DNA from: Oscarella lobularis
Taxonomy: Eukaryota > Porifera > Homoscleromorpha > Homosclerophorida > Oscarellidae
NCBI RefSeq assembly: GCF_947507565.1
Contig: NC_089176.1
Span: forward strand, 2,232,001 to 2,296,000
Length of the DNA: 64,000 nt
Reading direction: 5' to 3'
Part shown: positions 36,589-48,865 of the stretch, one piece after another
How positions within the stretch are numbered: the first letter of the stretch is position 1
Layout: each line of letters starts with the position of its first letter
Made by a program: the position numbers and the translations under genes
The notes under the pieces: model-generated
What the model was told of the DNA's origin: nothing
The model's input: only the letters and a program-made list of their open reading frames with translations
The model's database searches: none

Positions 36589-37787
36589 ATTATTATTTAT
36601 AACGTACGTTTGCTTGAAAAAGCAAGGCTTCCTACATAATCAGCGTAGCTGTGATTATTGACTGCTTCCGCGTACAAAACGTACATGGCATTGCACGCGA
36701 GCTGAGGCCGCAGACGAGAAAAGGGTATAAATCGTCGCTAAAAAATGCAAAAAAATAACTAAATAACGACCTAAACAGAGCGTGACTGTTTACGTCTGAA
36801 ACGAGAACAAACGTGGCAGGCCACGTATATGAGCTGTACCCCCCAGAACCCCGTATATACTTCGCGTCGACCCGAGCGACGCGCAACAAATATATAACGG
36901 GATAGTTCTTTTCCCGTTTCCGTTTATTATATAGCACGTCGTTCTTGTGATGAATGATAATCTCCTCCGTCGTGAAGTTGAATTCCACGCTCTTGATTTG
37001 CGACGGTAAGGGACCCGAACGATAAACTAAAAAAATATCGAAGAAAAGAAGACGGGATTATTTTTCCATCGTCGCGTCGCTTTCGTACTTTCCTTATTCA
37101 TGAACGTGCACGAATCTTCGCATATGTGGAGTTGTTTCTGCGAGCACGTGTTCGTAAGAAAGAAGCCGGAAGCGGAAGCGGAAAGTCTAACCGAATTCAA
37201 TTTCTTCTCGGCGCAATACGAATGACAATAGGACGCGTTGACAAACGCTTTTCTGTCCGCGTAGCAGGGAATCGCGCACTGGAAAAACGTTCGACGACAA
37301 AAAAAAGTTAAAAAATAGAAACAGCAAAAGCACCCTCCGGAAAAAAAACCCGAACGCGAACCCATTTCCTGCAAGTCTTCGATCGCGGTCTTACCGTTTC
37401 GCACGACGAGTCGCAGTAGTACGGTTCGGAGAGCTGCGCACGAGAGAAGAAAATCATGAGAAAATAGAGGGCCCCCGCGGCCGGTGCGATCGATCGCGAC
37501 GTCCACGAGTATACAAAAGGAACGATAGACTATTGGGAAATTAGAAGCGGAGACGCGCCCATCCATAATGGATGAGCGCTTATACAAATAACGAAGACGG
37601 TTTGCATTGCAGGCGGGCACGAGGCGAGAAGCGAGGAGGCCGGGCGTTGTCCTACGTTTGTGCCTTCACGTGTCTTGTAGCAGTTTGCGACGCACATAGC
37701 GAGTTTTCTCTCCAACTCTATTTGGTCGAGGGCGCGAGACTGTCCGGCGAGCAGCAGAAGAAGGAATAAGGCGGCCAAAGCGACCAT
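32749..37787 (-). CDS. Receptor tyrosine kinase RTK2 (paralogue of RTK1)
   Basis: Start at 37787 (M-V-A-L-A-A-L-F-L-L-L-L-L), the in-frame ATG giving a clean signal peptide. Order as in RTK1: C-V-A-N-C and C-D-S-S-C pairs, FN3 (37.0-36.6 kb), Cys module C-S-V-P-S-Y-C-G (36.5 kb), FN3 (35.85-35.55 and 35.4-35.15 kb), TM (34.85-34.75 kb) with an (Ala-Val) run, then the kinase. Key motifs: [26 protein letters not shown] and K-W-M-S-I-E-A. The kinase insert is Ala-rich with a poly-Pro patch and lacks the Y-x-x-M of its neighbours. The tail has G-Y-L-D-P and G-Y-L-E-P and stops at 32749. Another frame just past the stop reads Y-D-Y-M-E-V-D-F and could be an alternative tail. Confidence 0.87.
34762..34791. 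repeat. Hexanucleotide GGCGAC repeat coding part of the RTK2 TM helix
   Basis: About five perfect ggcgac units. On the minus strand they encode alternating Ala-Val within the membrane helix of RTK2. Related GAC/GAT repeats code the RTK3 helix at 40624-40677. Confidence 0.7.
36124..36140. repeat. C17 homopolymer in an RTK2 intron
   Basis: Seventeen consecutive C on the plus strand, just before a splice junction region. Length is likely variable or error-prone. Confidence 0.6.
36543..36590. repeat. (AAAT)n microsatellite in an RTK2 intron
   Basis: About twelve tandem aaat units between the Cys module exon and the preceding FN3 exon of RTK2. Confidence 0.8.
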
Positions 37788-38289
37788 GGCGTCTCCTGCG
37801 GTAGCGAAAGTGTGAATGAGCGAATCGTCTTCCGGGACACCGATACAGGAACCAGCAAGCGCTCGCACGGCCCTCGTACGGCGCTTGTCTGGACTCCTCC
37901 TCCTCTGGACGCCGATAGCAACGGTGTGGTTTTATATCTGCAAAACGATCAAAAAATTTATTAGGCATCCTGCCCTCTATCGAACCAAAGCGGCGATGCT
38001 TCCAAGCACAGCTTAAGCTAAAAACGGTCTAAAAGCGATCTAAAACGTGCGCACGTGCAACGGGCCAGTACAGAAAACAACAACACAATAACAGCAAGCT
38101 ACTGTCTACTTCCTATCCTAAATTCATTTTTATAAATAGACAATAAGATCAACTGGCTTTGTCGGAGCTTTTGAAAGAGCCTTAATCTAAAGCGTGGATA
38201 CGGAGACCAACGTACACTAGCACGAGCAGACCATCTAAAAATTTCATTACACCGTTCTCTCATCATTGTTCCTCTTTCTCTCGGAGCTC

Positions 38290-41200
38290 TCACAGAGCCG
38301 TCGTTGCCGACAACGAGTGCCCGTTCTGCGGAATCCGTCGATCGCCATTCGACTCGATTCCATTCCCGTTTCCAAGAGCGTTGATCAGCTCGCTCGGCTC
38401 GACGTAACCGTCCTGATCGACGTGCGGTAAAAAGGCGTCGTCGTCGATCGGCGGTGCCGTCACGACGACGGAATCGCGCACGGCGCGCAGCGCTATGCTC
38501 AGGACGCTATTCGGATCATTTCCCTCGTCGAACGACACCTGACGGAGATGCGTCTCCTGAAAGGGAACTTCCGGCTCGGTGTCCGAGTCGGCTTCGCTCA
38601 GTTCGCTGATCGACATCCAGAATGGATTGGTCGCCGAGAAATTCAGGTCGACGTAGAGATTCGGCTGCTCGGCTTCGAGCATTTTGTCGAGTGCCGTCAC
38701 TAGGACGCTGAAGAGGGGACGCATTTCCGCGTCGGGATGCCAACACTGAATCATCATTCCGTATCTGAAGTGAAAGTGAGGTGAGAAGAAGGAAACGGTT
38801 TTACTCGGTTTTTTCCTCCTTACAGCTCTTCTGAGCAATTGTCCGGTCTTTCCATGCGATAGCCGCGACGTAGACGCGACAGAAGCTCTTCGTTGGAAAT
38901 CGTCGGATAAGGAAATCCGCCTGGGAGTCAACGAGCAATTAGGCCCAATAAGGAAAGAGAAGAACGACTCACCTAACGTGCATATCTCCCACATGACAAC
39001 GCCAAAAGACCATCTAAAAGGTAAAAATTAATACTTCCCCTAAAGCAATCTCCCCCCGACTCATTGATCTTGAGGCGGTTCCCACCATCTCCCCCCCTTA
39101 CACGTCGCTTGCCACGGTGAAGACGCGATCTGTGATCGCTTCAATGGACATCCACTTCAGAGGCAGCCGACTGCGCGTTTTCTGCGTGTACGTAGCGTCC
39201 TTGTAGACGGCGCGCGTGAGTCCAAAATCCGAGATTTTGAGAAGCTTTCCGTCGCTGACCAAGACGTTGCGACAGGCCAAATCGCGATGAACCAAACCCT
39301 TGGCCGAGAGAAAGTCCTAGAGTACAATACACGCGATAACATCGTTCTTCTCGCGCCCTTCGCCAATCATACCATTCCAGCGGAAATTTGTCGACAAAAG
39401 GAGAGCAAATCGAAAGGAGTCAATTTGGGTCTCTCGGATCCCGCGGTGCCGGCAGCGCCTTCCGCTTCAACGTCCGGTTGCCCTTTTGCTGGCGTCGACG
39501 GCACGGACGACGCGTGAGCAGTGACTTCGACGGCAATGGCTCCAGCTTCTGGAACAATCGCACTTGCCGCCACGCCGCTACTGGCGGCGGCAGCCGCAGC
39601 CACTCCAGGCGCTGCATTCATTTCCATGTATCCCTAGAAGGAAACTCGGAATCAGTACAGAAAAATTCGCATAGTATCGATTTAGCGTGGACGAAAACCG
39701 TGTATCACGTCATTCGACCTTCTAAACTTTCAGTTTCGTCACTATGTCTAAGTATGGGTCCGTGCCACTTCCGCGATATAGACTCGTGTGAAAATGTCTT
39801 TTGACCCCTACCTCTGATTCCTTCAGCGTTCCTGGTAACGACGAATAGCGATTTCCCAACTGGCTGCCAGACTTCCGCCGATTGGAAATCAGCCACTGGG
39901 AAAAAGAAACAATGAGTGAACGAAAGCGTTTCCGGCTCGTTTCTACCGCCGGTCGCGCCGCTCGGAGAAAGTTCTGAAGATCGCCGTGAGCGCAGTATTC
40001 GACGATGAGGCAGATGGGATGACTGCGCGTTATGGAGCCGAGCACACTGACAATGTGCTTGTGCTGTCCAATTTTCTTCATCAGCCTCACTTCCTTCAGC
40101 AAATCCAACTGATCTTCACTAGTCCCGTCCTCTAAAAAAAATAACACTCTTTCTCTGCTAGTACTGTAAAGGATATCCTTATAAGCATCTACACATAGAT
40201 GATGTGATACACAGCTGAAGTGTGCCGACGTACTTTTGATCTCTTTATAGCCTTCCCCAAGAACAGACTTTTGTCTACCTCTCACCTTTCAACATCTTGC
40301 ACGCGACGACCGTCTTTACCGTCGCCACGGATCCCTTGGAGCGCATCGCCGTGCTGTGTATGCCGCTCAGCGATCCGAGTCGACGCGGCGTCGACGGCGA
40401 TTCGTTCGCCGGCGCGTTGTGCATCACTTCGCCCTTGAGAACGATGCCGAAAAAGCCTTCGCCGAGCACTTCGAGCAGATTGAGATTTTCCGGATCGATT
40501 TCCCATTCGTCGGGCGGCTCGGACGGATTGAAGCAGGGAGCGAGATGCGGCGGATGATAGGTGGCCAATTCGAGTTGATGAATGCGTTCCTCGTATTGCT
40601 TCTTCTCGCGACCGACGCACAGGACGGAGACGATGACGACGATGACGATGACGACGACGAGAACGACGACAATTGGAACGACATAGGGCACGACCGATTG
40701 CTTCGATTTGAAAGGAGCTAAAGAAAGAAAAAAAAAATCAATACACACACGACGAAGACAAAGAGTTATAGATAAATTAACGTACCGGACGACGTTAGCA
40801 TCGTGACTGTCACGTACTCGCTTTCTTTTCCCAAAACACTAATCGTTTTGATCTAAGAGGAGATGGTTTAGAACATAAGAGATAAACGAAGTGCGAAAGG
40901 CATACCTTGACCACGTAATTCGTTATCTCGTTCAAATCGGGTATTTCGAATTCGCGCGCAGTCTAAAAACGATGCCGTTGTTTGATAGGATCGTCTAAGT
41001 CTCTTCACTGTGTGCAGTACCGAGTCGTTAACATAGATCCTTTGCTGTTCCTCGAGAACGACATCCTCTTTGCCGTCGTTGCCTTCGGGAGAGTAAACGA
41101 TTTCGAAGCCGTAGACGGGAAAGTCTTCGTGGACTTCGTCTTCCTCTACGCTCCACGCGAGCAATAGATGCGACGTGTCCGGCACCGACGCTATCGAGAC

Positions 41201-43698
41201 GTTGATCGGAGCCGGCGGCTCCAACGCTATAAAAAAAAAACGAGCATCGAGATTCAGAAGATAAATGTGTGCGGAGAGCTCTCCGTGTACCTTGCGCGAT
41301 AATAGTCACTGCACTCGATTGATAACCGTTACTAGAGTGAATAGGCTGAAGCTAAGAAAATAGAAATTAAAAAAAAAAACGATAACGCCAATTCTCCAAA
41401 TTTCTCACCGTGACTGAATAAACGCGACCGGGATCGAATTCCAAGTCCCTTGCATAGATGAGACCCGTTCCGTCCTTCGCCTTGACTGAAATTGGTTGGC
41501 CAACGCGCCCAAAGCTGTTCTTTTTTTTATGAAAGAGAACTATGAGCTCAAATCTGTCGACTGGCACGCGAGGAGGATTCCGCCACGACAAGGTGCTTTC
41601 GTACTTTCGCGTCGTCACGTTGAAGGTGATCTCGCTCGCTTGAAACCACGTGTCGCCGCTACCTAATCAGAAACATTTTTTTTCTAGAAGACTTTGGCGA
41701 GGAGGAGAGACGATATTACTGCAGAAATTGCGATCTGAGAACGGATCTACGCAAAAAAGAAATAGTTTATAATAAATAATTTATAATCGTTTATCTAGTC
41801 GCGATACCGGGTGTTTTCAAGACGAGTTCGTACTTTTGATCGTAATCACTAAGACCCGCTTTTCGAGATCCGGCGATCATCTGAAATAGAATTCACAATA
41901 AACAAGAATAATAAAAATAATTCGAAGCGTACAAAAATGTAGATCTTGCAGTCCGGCTTCAATTGATCAAGAACAAACGACGACTCGTTCTAGGCAAAGA
42001 AAACTGACAATACGAAAGCCAAACACAAGATCCAATATCTAACGTTTCGAACAAAGTACACGCGATCAGCCATTTCGGTGCAGTACGACGCCACCAGGTA
42101 GAGCGAATAGCAATAGTCGCCCGTAAAGTTGACGTCGAGAGGATTCCACTCGATCACGCGACTCGCTTCGGGACTGAAACAATTCGTGTTCCATGTATAT
42201 AAGTCATTGCGATCCGGCGGCCCGGGCTTCTTTAGATGAGACGTCCTTTTGTGATTGCCACAGTAGTCGGGAACTGAACAGTCAGACGGGTGACACCACG
42301 TCTGGCAATTGAGCGCGCCGAATTCTAAAAAAAAAATTCGTTTATGATGTTCATCCTCAAATTAAAAAAAATGTATCAACCGCTTTTCGTTCTTTGTACC
42401 TTCTGATGAAATCATTTGCGTTATGGGACCATACGATCTTAGGCCGTATATGTTGACGGCGGCCACTTTGAACACGTAGTGTTCATCGCATCGTATCGTG
42501 CTCGATGTCCGCAGTTCATTGAAACTGATCGCTTTCGACTGAAAGACAAAAACACGTTTCAGCGTTCTGCAAAAGAAATAAAAAATCCCCTTGAAAGCGA
42601 GCGGTTTCACCTCTATTGCGGCCGCATATGTCCAATCGAATTGAGCTTCGTTTGCCGGATTGTAAACGCTCGGATCCACCTCGGCTTTCAGCACCAAATA
42701 GAGAACGGCCAGAGTCTTAGACGCGGAGCTTCCAACGTAGAAAACACCGTTCTTCTGCTCCCACTTCAACGTCCCGTTTGCAGCAGTGGTTACATACATT
42801 TTTCGCGGAAGATCTGACGACTTAGGAACTAAAAAGGTCACACTGAAGTCAAACGAAATCAATTAATTAATTAATTAATAGCTATATAAAGAAACATTCT
42901 CCGCAACCCTCAAAGTTATATACTACGGTAACGATTACAGGATGAACAACAGTCCCTAACATCGCTTACTGGTCGTATTAGTTTTCATATTGCTGATAAA
43001 TTCGCACGCACTAGTGCAACCGGCCTTCTGAGCCTGAAATAACGGGCCCAATCCACGACAACTCTTCGAATAGGCATCGCACCACTCACTTTTGATCCGA
43101 AACACGTCGATTTGCACTTTTCAAAACTGTCGTCAAAACCCGTTTCGCTGCGACACTTATCTTGGCACTAAAAAGCGAACCGAGTGCGTAAGGAGAAAAA
43201 AAGAGCGACGATCGAGCATCTGCGTCGTGTTTCGAACCATTATGCACTGCCGGTCGTTGTTGCTGCAGACGTAAGGGTAGTCGGGCGACGCCTGGGAAAA
43301 AAAAGAACAAAGGGAACGTTCCATCGTCTCACGCGCACCGCAGACGGCCGCAGAAACGCGATTAGGCTATTCTGTGCGGCTCCGCGCTTTGTCGATCGCG
43401 TCTTCCGCTCGACGAAAGCGACTAAAACGAGCGATCGACGCCGATTTTCGTTTTCGGCGAGGAGTAGTACGAGTGGACGCGTCGTTGCGCGGATTTTTGG
43501 GGAGTCGAATTGCACGAGGCGTGCGAAAATCGGCGCGTTCGATCGTTTCGTCGCGTTTTTTACCTTTGAATCGTAGGTGTAGCAGTTGGCGAGGCAGCGC
43601 GTTCGGTTTTCGAGGAGTTGTACTGACGGGTTCGCGTCGCTTTCGCGCCATTCGGCGGCGAACGCGATCAAAATCATGACGGCGATGCGAGCCGACAT
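38290..43698 (-). CDS. Receptor tyrosine kinase RTK3 (paralogue of RTK1/RTK2)
   Basis: Start at 43698 ([11 protein letters not shown]), a signal peptide. N-terminal Cys motifs C-L-A-N-C and C-T-S-A-C-E-F resemble the anosmin Cys-rich region. FN3 at 42.85-42.4 kb is followed by the Cys module (C-S-V-P-D-Y-C-G, 42.3 kb), FN3 (41.65-41.37 and 41.2-40.9 kb), a Val/Ile-rich TM (40.69-40.61 kb), and the kinase with [26 protein letters not shown] and K-W-M-S-I-E-A. The kinase insert is Ala-rich and keeps Y-I-E-M-N. The tail shares [11 protein letters not shown] with RTK1 (one difference), showing these two are closest. Stop at 38290; last residues S-A-T-T-A-L. Confidence 0.88.
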
Positions 43699-44028
43699 TG
43701 GGTTTCGTGCGTTGTTGCCGGTGGGGTCGATTCGAGACACTGAAGACGGAAAAAAGTAACAGACAGCCGATAATCACGAAGGAGGCCAAGTCTTCTCACA
43801 ACTCTATTTAGAAGTATCACGCTCTTCCGGGAACGCACGCTAAGTAAAACGTCATCGTGCGACAGTTCGTGCGACAGTTAATAGGCAATCAATTTTTTTG
43901 TAGAGGCTAAAGAAAGAAATTTGTTAAAAATACGCAAGAGTAAAAAATTGCTGGAGTAATTTTCTTAGAAGCTGAAGAAATTTGCATATGGTTGTTGTTA
44001 TTAACTTCGTAGGCGTAAAAGCATCATC
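43699..44028. promoter_or_regulatory. Shared divergent promoter region, RTK3 and protease gene
   Basis: The 330-bp gap separates the RTK3 start (minus) from the protease start (plus), so both promoters must lie here or overlap. It contains a tandem cgtgcgacagtt repeat near 43856-43880 next to acgtcat (half CRE). No TATA box is evident. Confidence 0.4.
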
Positions 44029-46026
44029 ATGGGGAATTACGTTACGAATTACTTTGTACGCGAAGTCGAAGCCGAGAAGCACGAACTGCAAGAGCAAGTC
44101 AACGAATTGCGCCAGGAAAATGAGCAGCTGCGCGTCGCACTCAGACTGACGCCTTACTTTGTACGCGACAAATCGTACTTGAACTTTATGTTGGAGGCTT
44201 CAAAAGCAGTATGTTACATTAAGTTACCGGACGGCAAGGTAACAGAGGACTCTGAGGTCGCTTTTTTACTTGCTAAATTCTAACTTGAAGGCAGGAACGG
44301 GATTTCTCGTCAGTAATGATGTCGTTTTGACGGCTCTGCACGTTATAACACCAGATTACGAAAATGACGCCAGCAAAATTAGCGCCAAGCTGAGAGAAAC
44401 TGATTTTACGTTCTCGTTCTTTCGTGACGCGAGGACAGGAGGCCCTGAAACAACATTTAGAGCCCTTACAGATGACGAGAACTGCGCCATCGTTTACTTT
44501 CCCGGTAAGAAACTGGGGTCGGAGTCTTCTAAACCGGCACAGGCTCAGACTGAAAGGCCGGACAAAATTCCGGACTTAAGAAGATTTCTGGACTTCATTC
44601 TTGTGCGCCTTAAATCCCAGCCAGAAGCAGAAGGCGCCGAGTCTGCTCTTGACGGAAAGACTTTCATTCCTCTTCCGTTGAAACGCTATACCAAATTCGG
44701 AAACATTCCTACAAAAGAAAATCTTTTAGAACGACGCGAAGCCACAAATAATCTAGCCACCGTTGTTAAGAATAGCAAGCCTCCGGTTACAACTCTCTAT
44801 CACCGGCTAAATATGCCTCTTCATATTTTTCAATCGCGTATTACTGGCGCCGACGTGGAAAACGATTTTCTTGAATTTATATGCTTTACATATGGACTTA
44901 GACTTAGAGATAAACTTTCACTGCTGGGCGCATCTGGCTCGCCACTGCTAGACGATGATGGGGGCCTCATCGGTATGCACCTTAGAGGCTCAGATGCACA
45001 CAGCAAAGCAATCTACGTTAACAGCATCATTGAACAGTTGCATTGTGATAAAAAGAAGCAGAAACTGCCATTGGTGAGGAAAACCTGATTCTTGGCTGAA
45101 CAAAATTATTTCTTCTGTAGGTCAAGCGACTTTTGGATGACGTGCTGCGCACGCAGGAGGATCAATTTATGACAGTTTTCAAACCAAAGGAGACAGTGAT
45201 GCTGAGTCTTAAATACAAACAAGAATTTGAAGAATGTCGACACAATCCAGTTAACTCTGAATCTGATTGTAGGGCACGCTACGTTTATGATGCCGAAGAA
45301 TGTGCTGAAGCACCGTCGTGGATAACGCAGGTAGTAGAATTGAAGCCACTTAAAACTGCAAAACAGCTACCTTATAAAGCAACTGTTTTATTGAGTCACT
45401 CATTCTTAGAGAGCTCGCCTATCTTATTGCTCTGGAATGAAGATCCAATTGTTTCGACGAGATCACCTGTTACGTTTCAAATTATAGGTGAATTTGATAG
45501 CGAATTGGAGGCAAACAAAGTTGACCAAGAAATTGTTGAAAGGGTGAATGAAATCGGCAAAGGAATAATTGAAGTGGATATTGTTTTTTCTGGGAACCTT
45601 TGCCGGTTGGCTGCAAAATGTGTCCGTCAATTATTCAGATTCAACTTGAATCAATCAATTATACCTTTAGACGATGAAACAGAACTGTGGAGAGTTAATG
45701 CAAGGCTCTCTCCTAAACATACGGAATTAGATACAGATCCAGGTTCTGATTTTTTTAGCCTCGCAACAACCGATCAGGTTCACGTCCACTTCAATGTAAA
45801 CGGCGTTCTAGGAAAGGTAACAAAGCAGGCCAACCGATATCGACCACATTACGCATGCGTTTTGTTTTCGGTGTAGAAAACGTTTCAACCAACATGTCAT
45901 AGCCAGTGTCATTCTTTCACTAATGAGTACAAGAAGACGTTGAAACAACTCAATGGCCTAATAACCATCTACATCAACGAAAAGACTGAAAAGAGATTTA
46001 CGGTATGGAAGCAGGAGAAAGACTAA
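44029..46026 (+). CDS. Trypsin-like serine protease with N-terminal coiled coil and possible myristoylation
   Basis: Four phase-consistent exons: 44029-44238, 44291-45073, 45121-45816 and 45877-46026, about 612 aa. The N-terminus M-G-N-Y-V-T-N-Y fits an N-myristoylation site (Gly2), followed by a charged coiled coil (about residues 12-45). A trypsin-2-type protease domain carries V-L-T-A-L-H-V-I (His87), L-D-F-I-L-V-R-L (Asp171) and G-A-S-G-S-P-L-L-D (Ser285), so the triad looks complete. There is no signal peptide, so it should be cytosolic or membrane-tethered. The C-terminal 300 residues match nothing I recognise. If the third intron is not spliced, the frame stops at 45876. The gene converges with the 46057-47852 gene, 30 bp apart. 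Trypsin-like domains in cytosolic multi-domain proteins are known in immune and conflict contexts; that role is inference. Confidence 0.7.
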
Positions 46027-46056
46027 GGGGGAGGGTATACTCACAAACATCACGCT

Positions 46057-47852
46057 TTATAGTTTTCTGTCTTGTTCCTTGTGACTTGTTTTATGCACTA
46101 CGCTGTGCCCATAGCGATCAAGGTTACTCTTGACGAACGTTGAAAGTTCTTCTCCAAAAGTATTCCTGACAGCACTAACCATACGAGGATGCACAAACAG
46201 TGCGCAACAAATTTTTTGTACACTTGCATCTTCTCGCTTTCTGTATGCAAATAGAAAATCCAGAACGTCAGAAAACTTAGTTTCTTCTTCGAAGTAACGC
46301 GTCAGACAATTCAACGCGTCTCCTGGTCTTGCTTCTGCCTCACTCAGCTTTACAGCCAATACATAACATTCCGGCACTGATGGAGAAGAAGAACACCGCA
46401 CAGACAGATTTTGAGGTTCGCCCATAAAATAACACTAAATAACACTAAATAACACTATTTCTCTCTCCAAAATAAACTATTGACCTTACACAAAATGGAT
46501 GGTGGAAACTAGCCCACTCACGGGATGAAAGAAGATAAATTTGAAATACGCCGTATGCTCTGGAGACATGTTCCTTTCGTGTTAGCAGCATTTGCTCCCA
46601 GACTGGAGCATACTGAGCAATTGCAATTCTTTCGCAATCAAATCTCTATTAAACATGCAATCGAGTTTTGCCTGATACGATAATTAGGAAGGTATGAGCA
46701 ACGTACCACACAAATCAGATCTGAGTCCACAAGACTCTGACAAGCAATAGCTGCGTCTGCAGACACTGTAGCGGTAGACTTGTCTTTCAAGAGCACTACT
46801 TCAAGACGCTCGTTACATTGAAGAGAAACAAGAACTGGGCTTGGAAGCAAATCACCACCTTGCTATATTGCACATTGCATTAAATAATAATATATTAACA
46901 AGAATCGTCATACCCTCGTCTTTTCGTAAACGCTGGACACGAAGAATTTGACGTCAATAGTTTCCTCATGCAGTTTATATGACGCATCAATGTTTACATT
47001 CCTTTTCTTGGCGATTGTTGTTACTAAGCAATGCTCCTTCATCTTAAGAGAAAGAGTCCTTTCTTCTAAATTGTACTTGGCTTTGAGGTGTTCACTTTCA
47101 AAATAACAGTGATCTTCTCTGAAAGCAGCGACGACGTCAAAGTCTATGTTGAAGTGCAAAGAAAGGGAAGACGGTTTGGCGTGCAAAATAGCAACGCCTT
47201 CTTCTTTGCAGAGCAAACTGAAATCAGCAGGAATAGTCATCTCCGCGAAGTCTAGAAGTGGGCTGCGCTTTGACACTTTTATCACTGGACCTATCCACCC
47301 ATCGCGGTGCACTGAAGATGCCACGTAGACATGAGCTTGACAATCGTCAACGCTAACGCGTTCTAAACGTGCGCCAATAGCAGTTGGTTTGACCGGATAG
47401 ACAACTGTTACGCCGGTTTTTTCCGAATAGAAAACTAACTCGTCACGAGCCTTTTGAGAATTGTACGTCTTCTTTCCTTCGCATGCTTCCAAAAGTTCTT
47501 CAAGCACAAGCGACACTTTGGGCTCTCCCAGATACGTCGGTTGTTGTGATCGCTTCAATTCAGACTTGGGGTGATGCAGGCTGTCTCGTAATAGTTGCGT
47601 ACTTGTAGCCGTATCCGCCCGCGGCATTACTGGGTGCAGGTCGCTGCTTTCACTCACTGGGCTACGAGGCTGTTCATTAAGGTGTAGCTGTCCAGTAGCC
47701 GGTATTAACGAAGGTACGCTCATATCAACTTTGCCAGTGGCCTCCTCAGTGCTGAAAACTCTAGACCCCGATGCAAAGCCTGACCACTTGCTGAAGGTAC
47801 CATATCCAGAGTCATGAAAAGCTTCTCTATACGCAGATTCCTCATCTGTCAT
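46057..47852 (-). CDS. Possible ZU5/UPA-like protein with disordered N-terminus
   Basis: Start taken at ATG 47852 (M-T-D-E-E-S-A-Y-R-E-A-F); the open frame extends upstream without another ATG. Exon 1 runs to 46914, exon 2 is 46862-46707, and a third exon near 46640-46520 fits in phase 0. The N-terminal 120 residues are disordered and contain D-S-G-Y-G-T-F-S. The middle part (S-P-L-L-D-F-A-E-M-T-I-P-A-D-F) resembles a ZU5 fold as in UNC5/PIDD/ankyrin, and exon 3 may be UPA-like. The last frame, 46425-46057, has its own ATG and a helical texture that could be a death-fold; its junction to exon 3 does not fit in phase, so it may be a separate exon set. Similarity is weak and the family call is tentative. 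Confidence 0.45.
46427..46456. repeat. Three tandem copies of a 10-bp AAATAACACT unit
   Basis: The repeat lies just 5' (minus strand) of the ATG at 46425. In minus orientation each copy ends in TTTAG-like acceptor sequence, so it creates alternative splice acceptors. Confidence 0.6.
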
Positions 47853-48865
47853 CGTATACAGACTGTGATAGTTGGTGCGTGGCACAAAAATCACGTGATT
47901 TTTTAGGAAATGGGGACTCTCTTGGCACCCATCCAAGAGATAAATACTATCTATGACGTCACGGGGAAGAGCGGACGATTGCTTGGTGCCTTGACATCTG
48001 CCTGGAGCAATCTGCGTCTATCCTCAAAGCATAAGATAAACGCTCAAAGCACGGATTGTATTAGGAAACGGCCCCGCTAGAGTATCTCCTTTTTTCAAGC
48101 GATACTCTTGAAGTTGGTGCAGTTAGACGTGGCCGTCTTCGCTCTCTCAGAGTCTGGCATCTCGCACTCGTGTGTCTGAACGAATGCGAGCGAGGTCAAA
48201 GGTACGAGGAGGCCGGTTCGTGCTTGGTCTGTCTCGTCAAGGGACACGTCACTTGGGACGTTGTCGAAAGAACTATTTTATAAGAACACGACGTGGGCAA
48301 TATTTCTGACAGTTTTCGTTCTAACCGTTTGCAGGTGCGTAGACATCTGCTCCTCCCTACGACGCGTTACGGACGCGATGGCACTCGTCCGCCCTCCGTT
48401 TCATGCTCAAACATCTCAGCAAACTCGTCATCCTACAACGGGCGTCCGAATTTTCCTAACGGAGCCGCGCGTCGACGCTCAGGCTCGATCGTCGAGTTCG
48501 CTTTCGTCACGCGATTGCCCCGAAGAAGCACGAGGGTCGTTCGAGTGTATGGGGATTCGGCGACGCAAACGGGCCCGGGCCGAGCAACGAAGCCAACGGA
48601 TTCTGAACGGAATGGCAACGATAAAAGCGCTCATCGACTACGCACGCGTGGGAAGCATTCGATGGAGGCGTGATGCCGGAAGTTGCCGCTCAAAGGGCGT
48701 CCTGGACCTGGCTGCTACGCTGCCAGAGAAACTTCGACAGCAGCGTTGCTTGTTTTCCATGTGAAACTCCCTTATTCTTTATTAGTTCTACACGATTTCA
48801 ATCTAAAGACAGACAAAGTTAGCTAAAATCACTCGCTAAAATCTAGAACGACTCCAAGTTTTCTT
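47853..48865. other. Intergenic with one unconvincing plus-strand ORF
   Basis: A plus-strand frame of 168 codons (48261-48764) has no ATG at its start, is Arg/Ser-rich and has no family resemblance. A shorter frame at 48107-48283 contains W-H-L-A-L-V-C-L-N-E-C-E-R, which looks protein-like but is isolated. CRE-like tgacgtca occurs near 47953 upstream of the minus gene. No gene is called. Confidence 0.35.

Noticed and set aside
48261-48764. Plus-strand 168-codon ORF
   Set aside because: No ATG at its start, low-complexity Arg/Ser content, no recognised family and no supporting splice structure.
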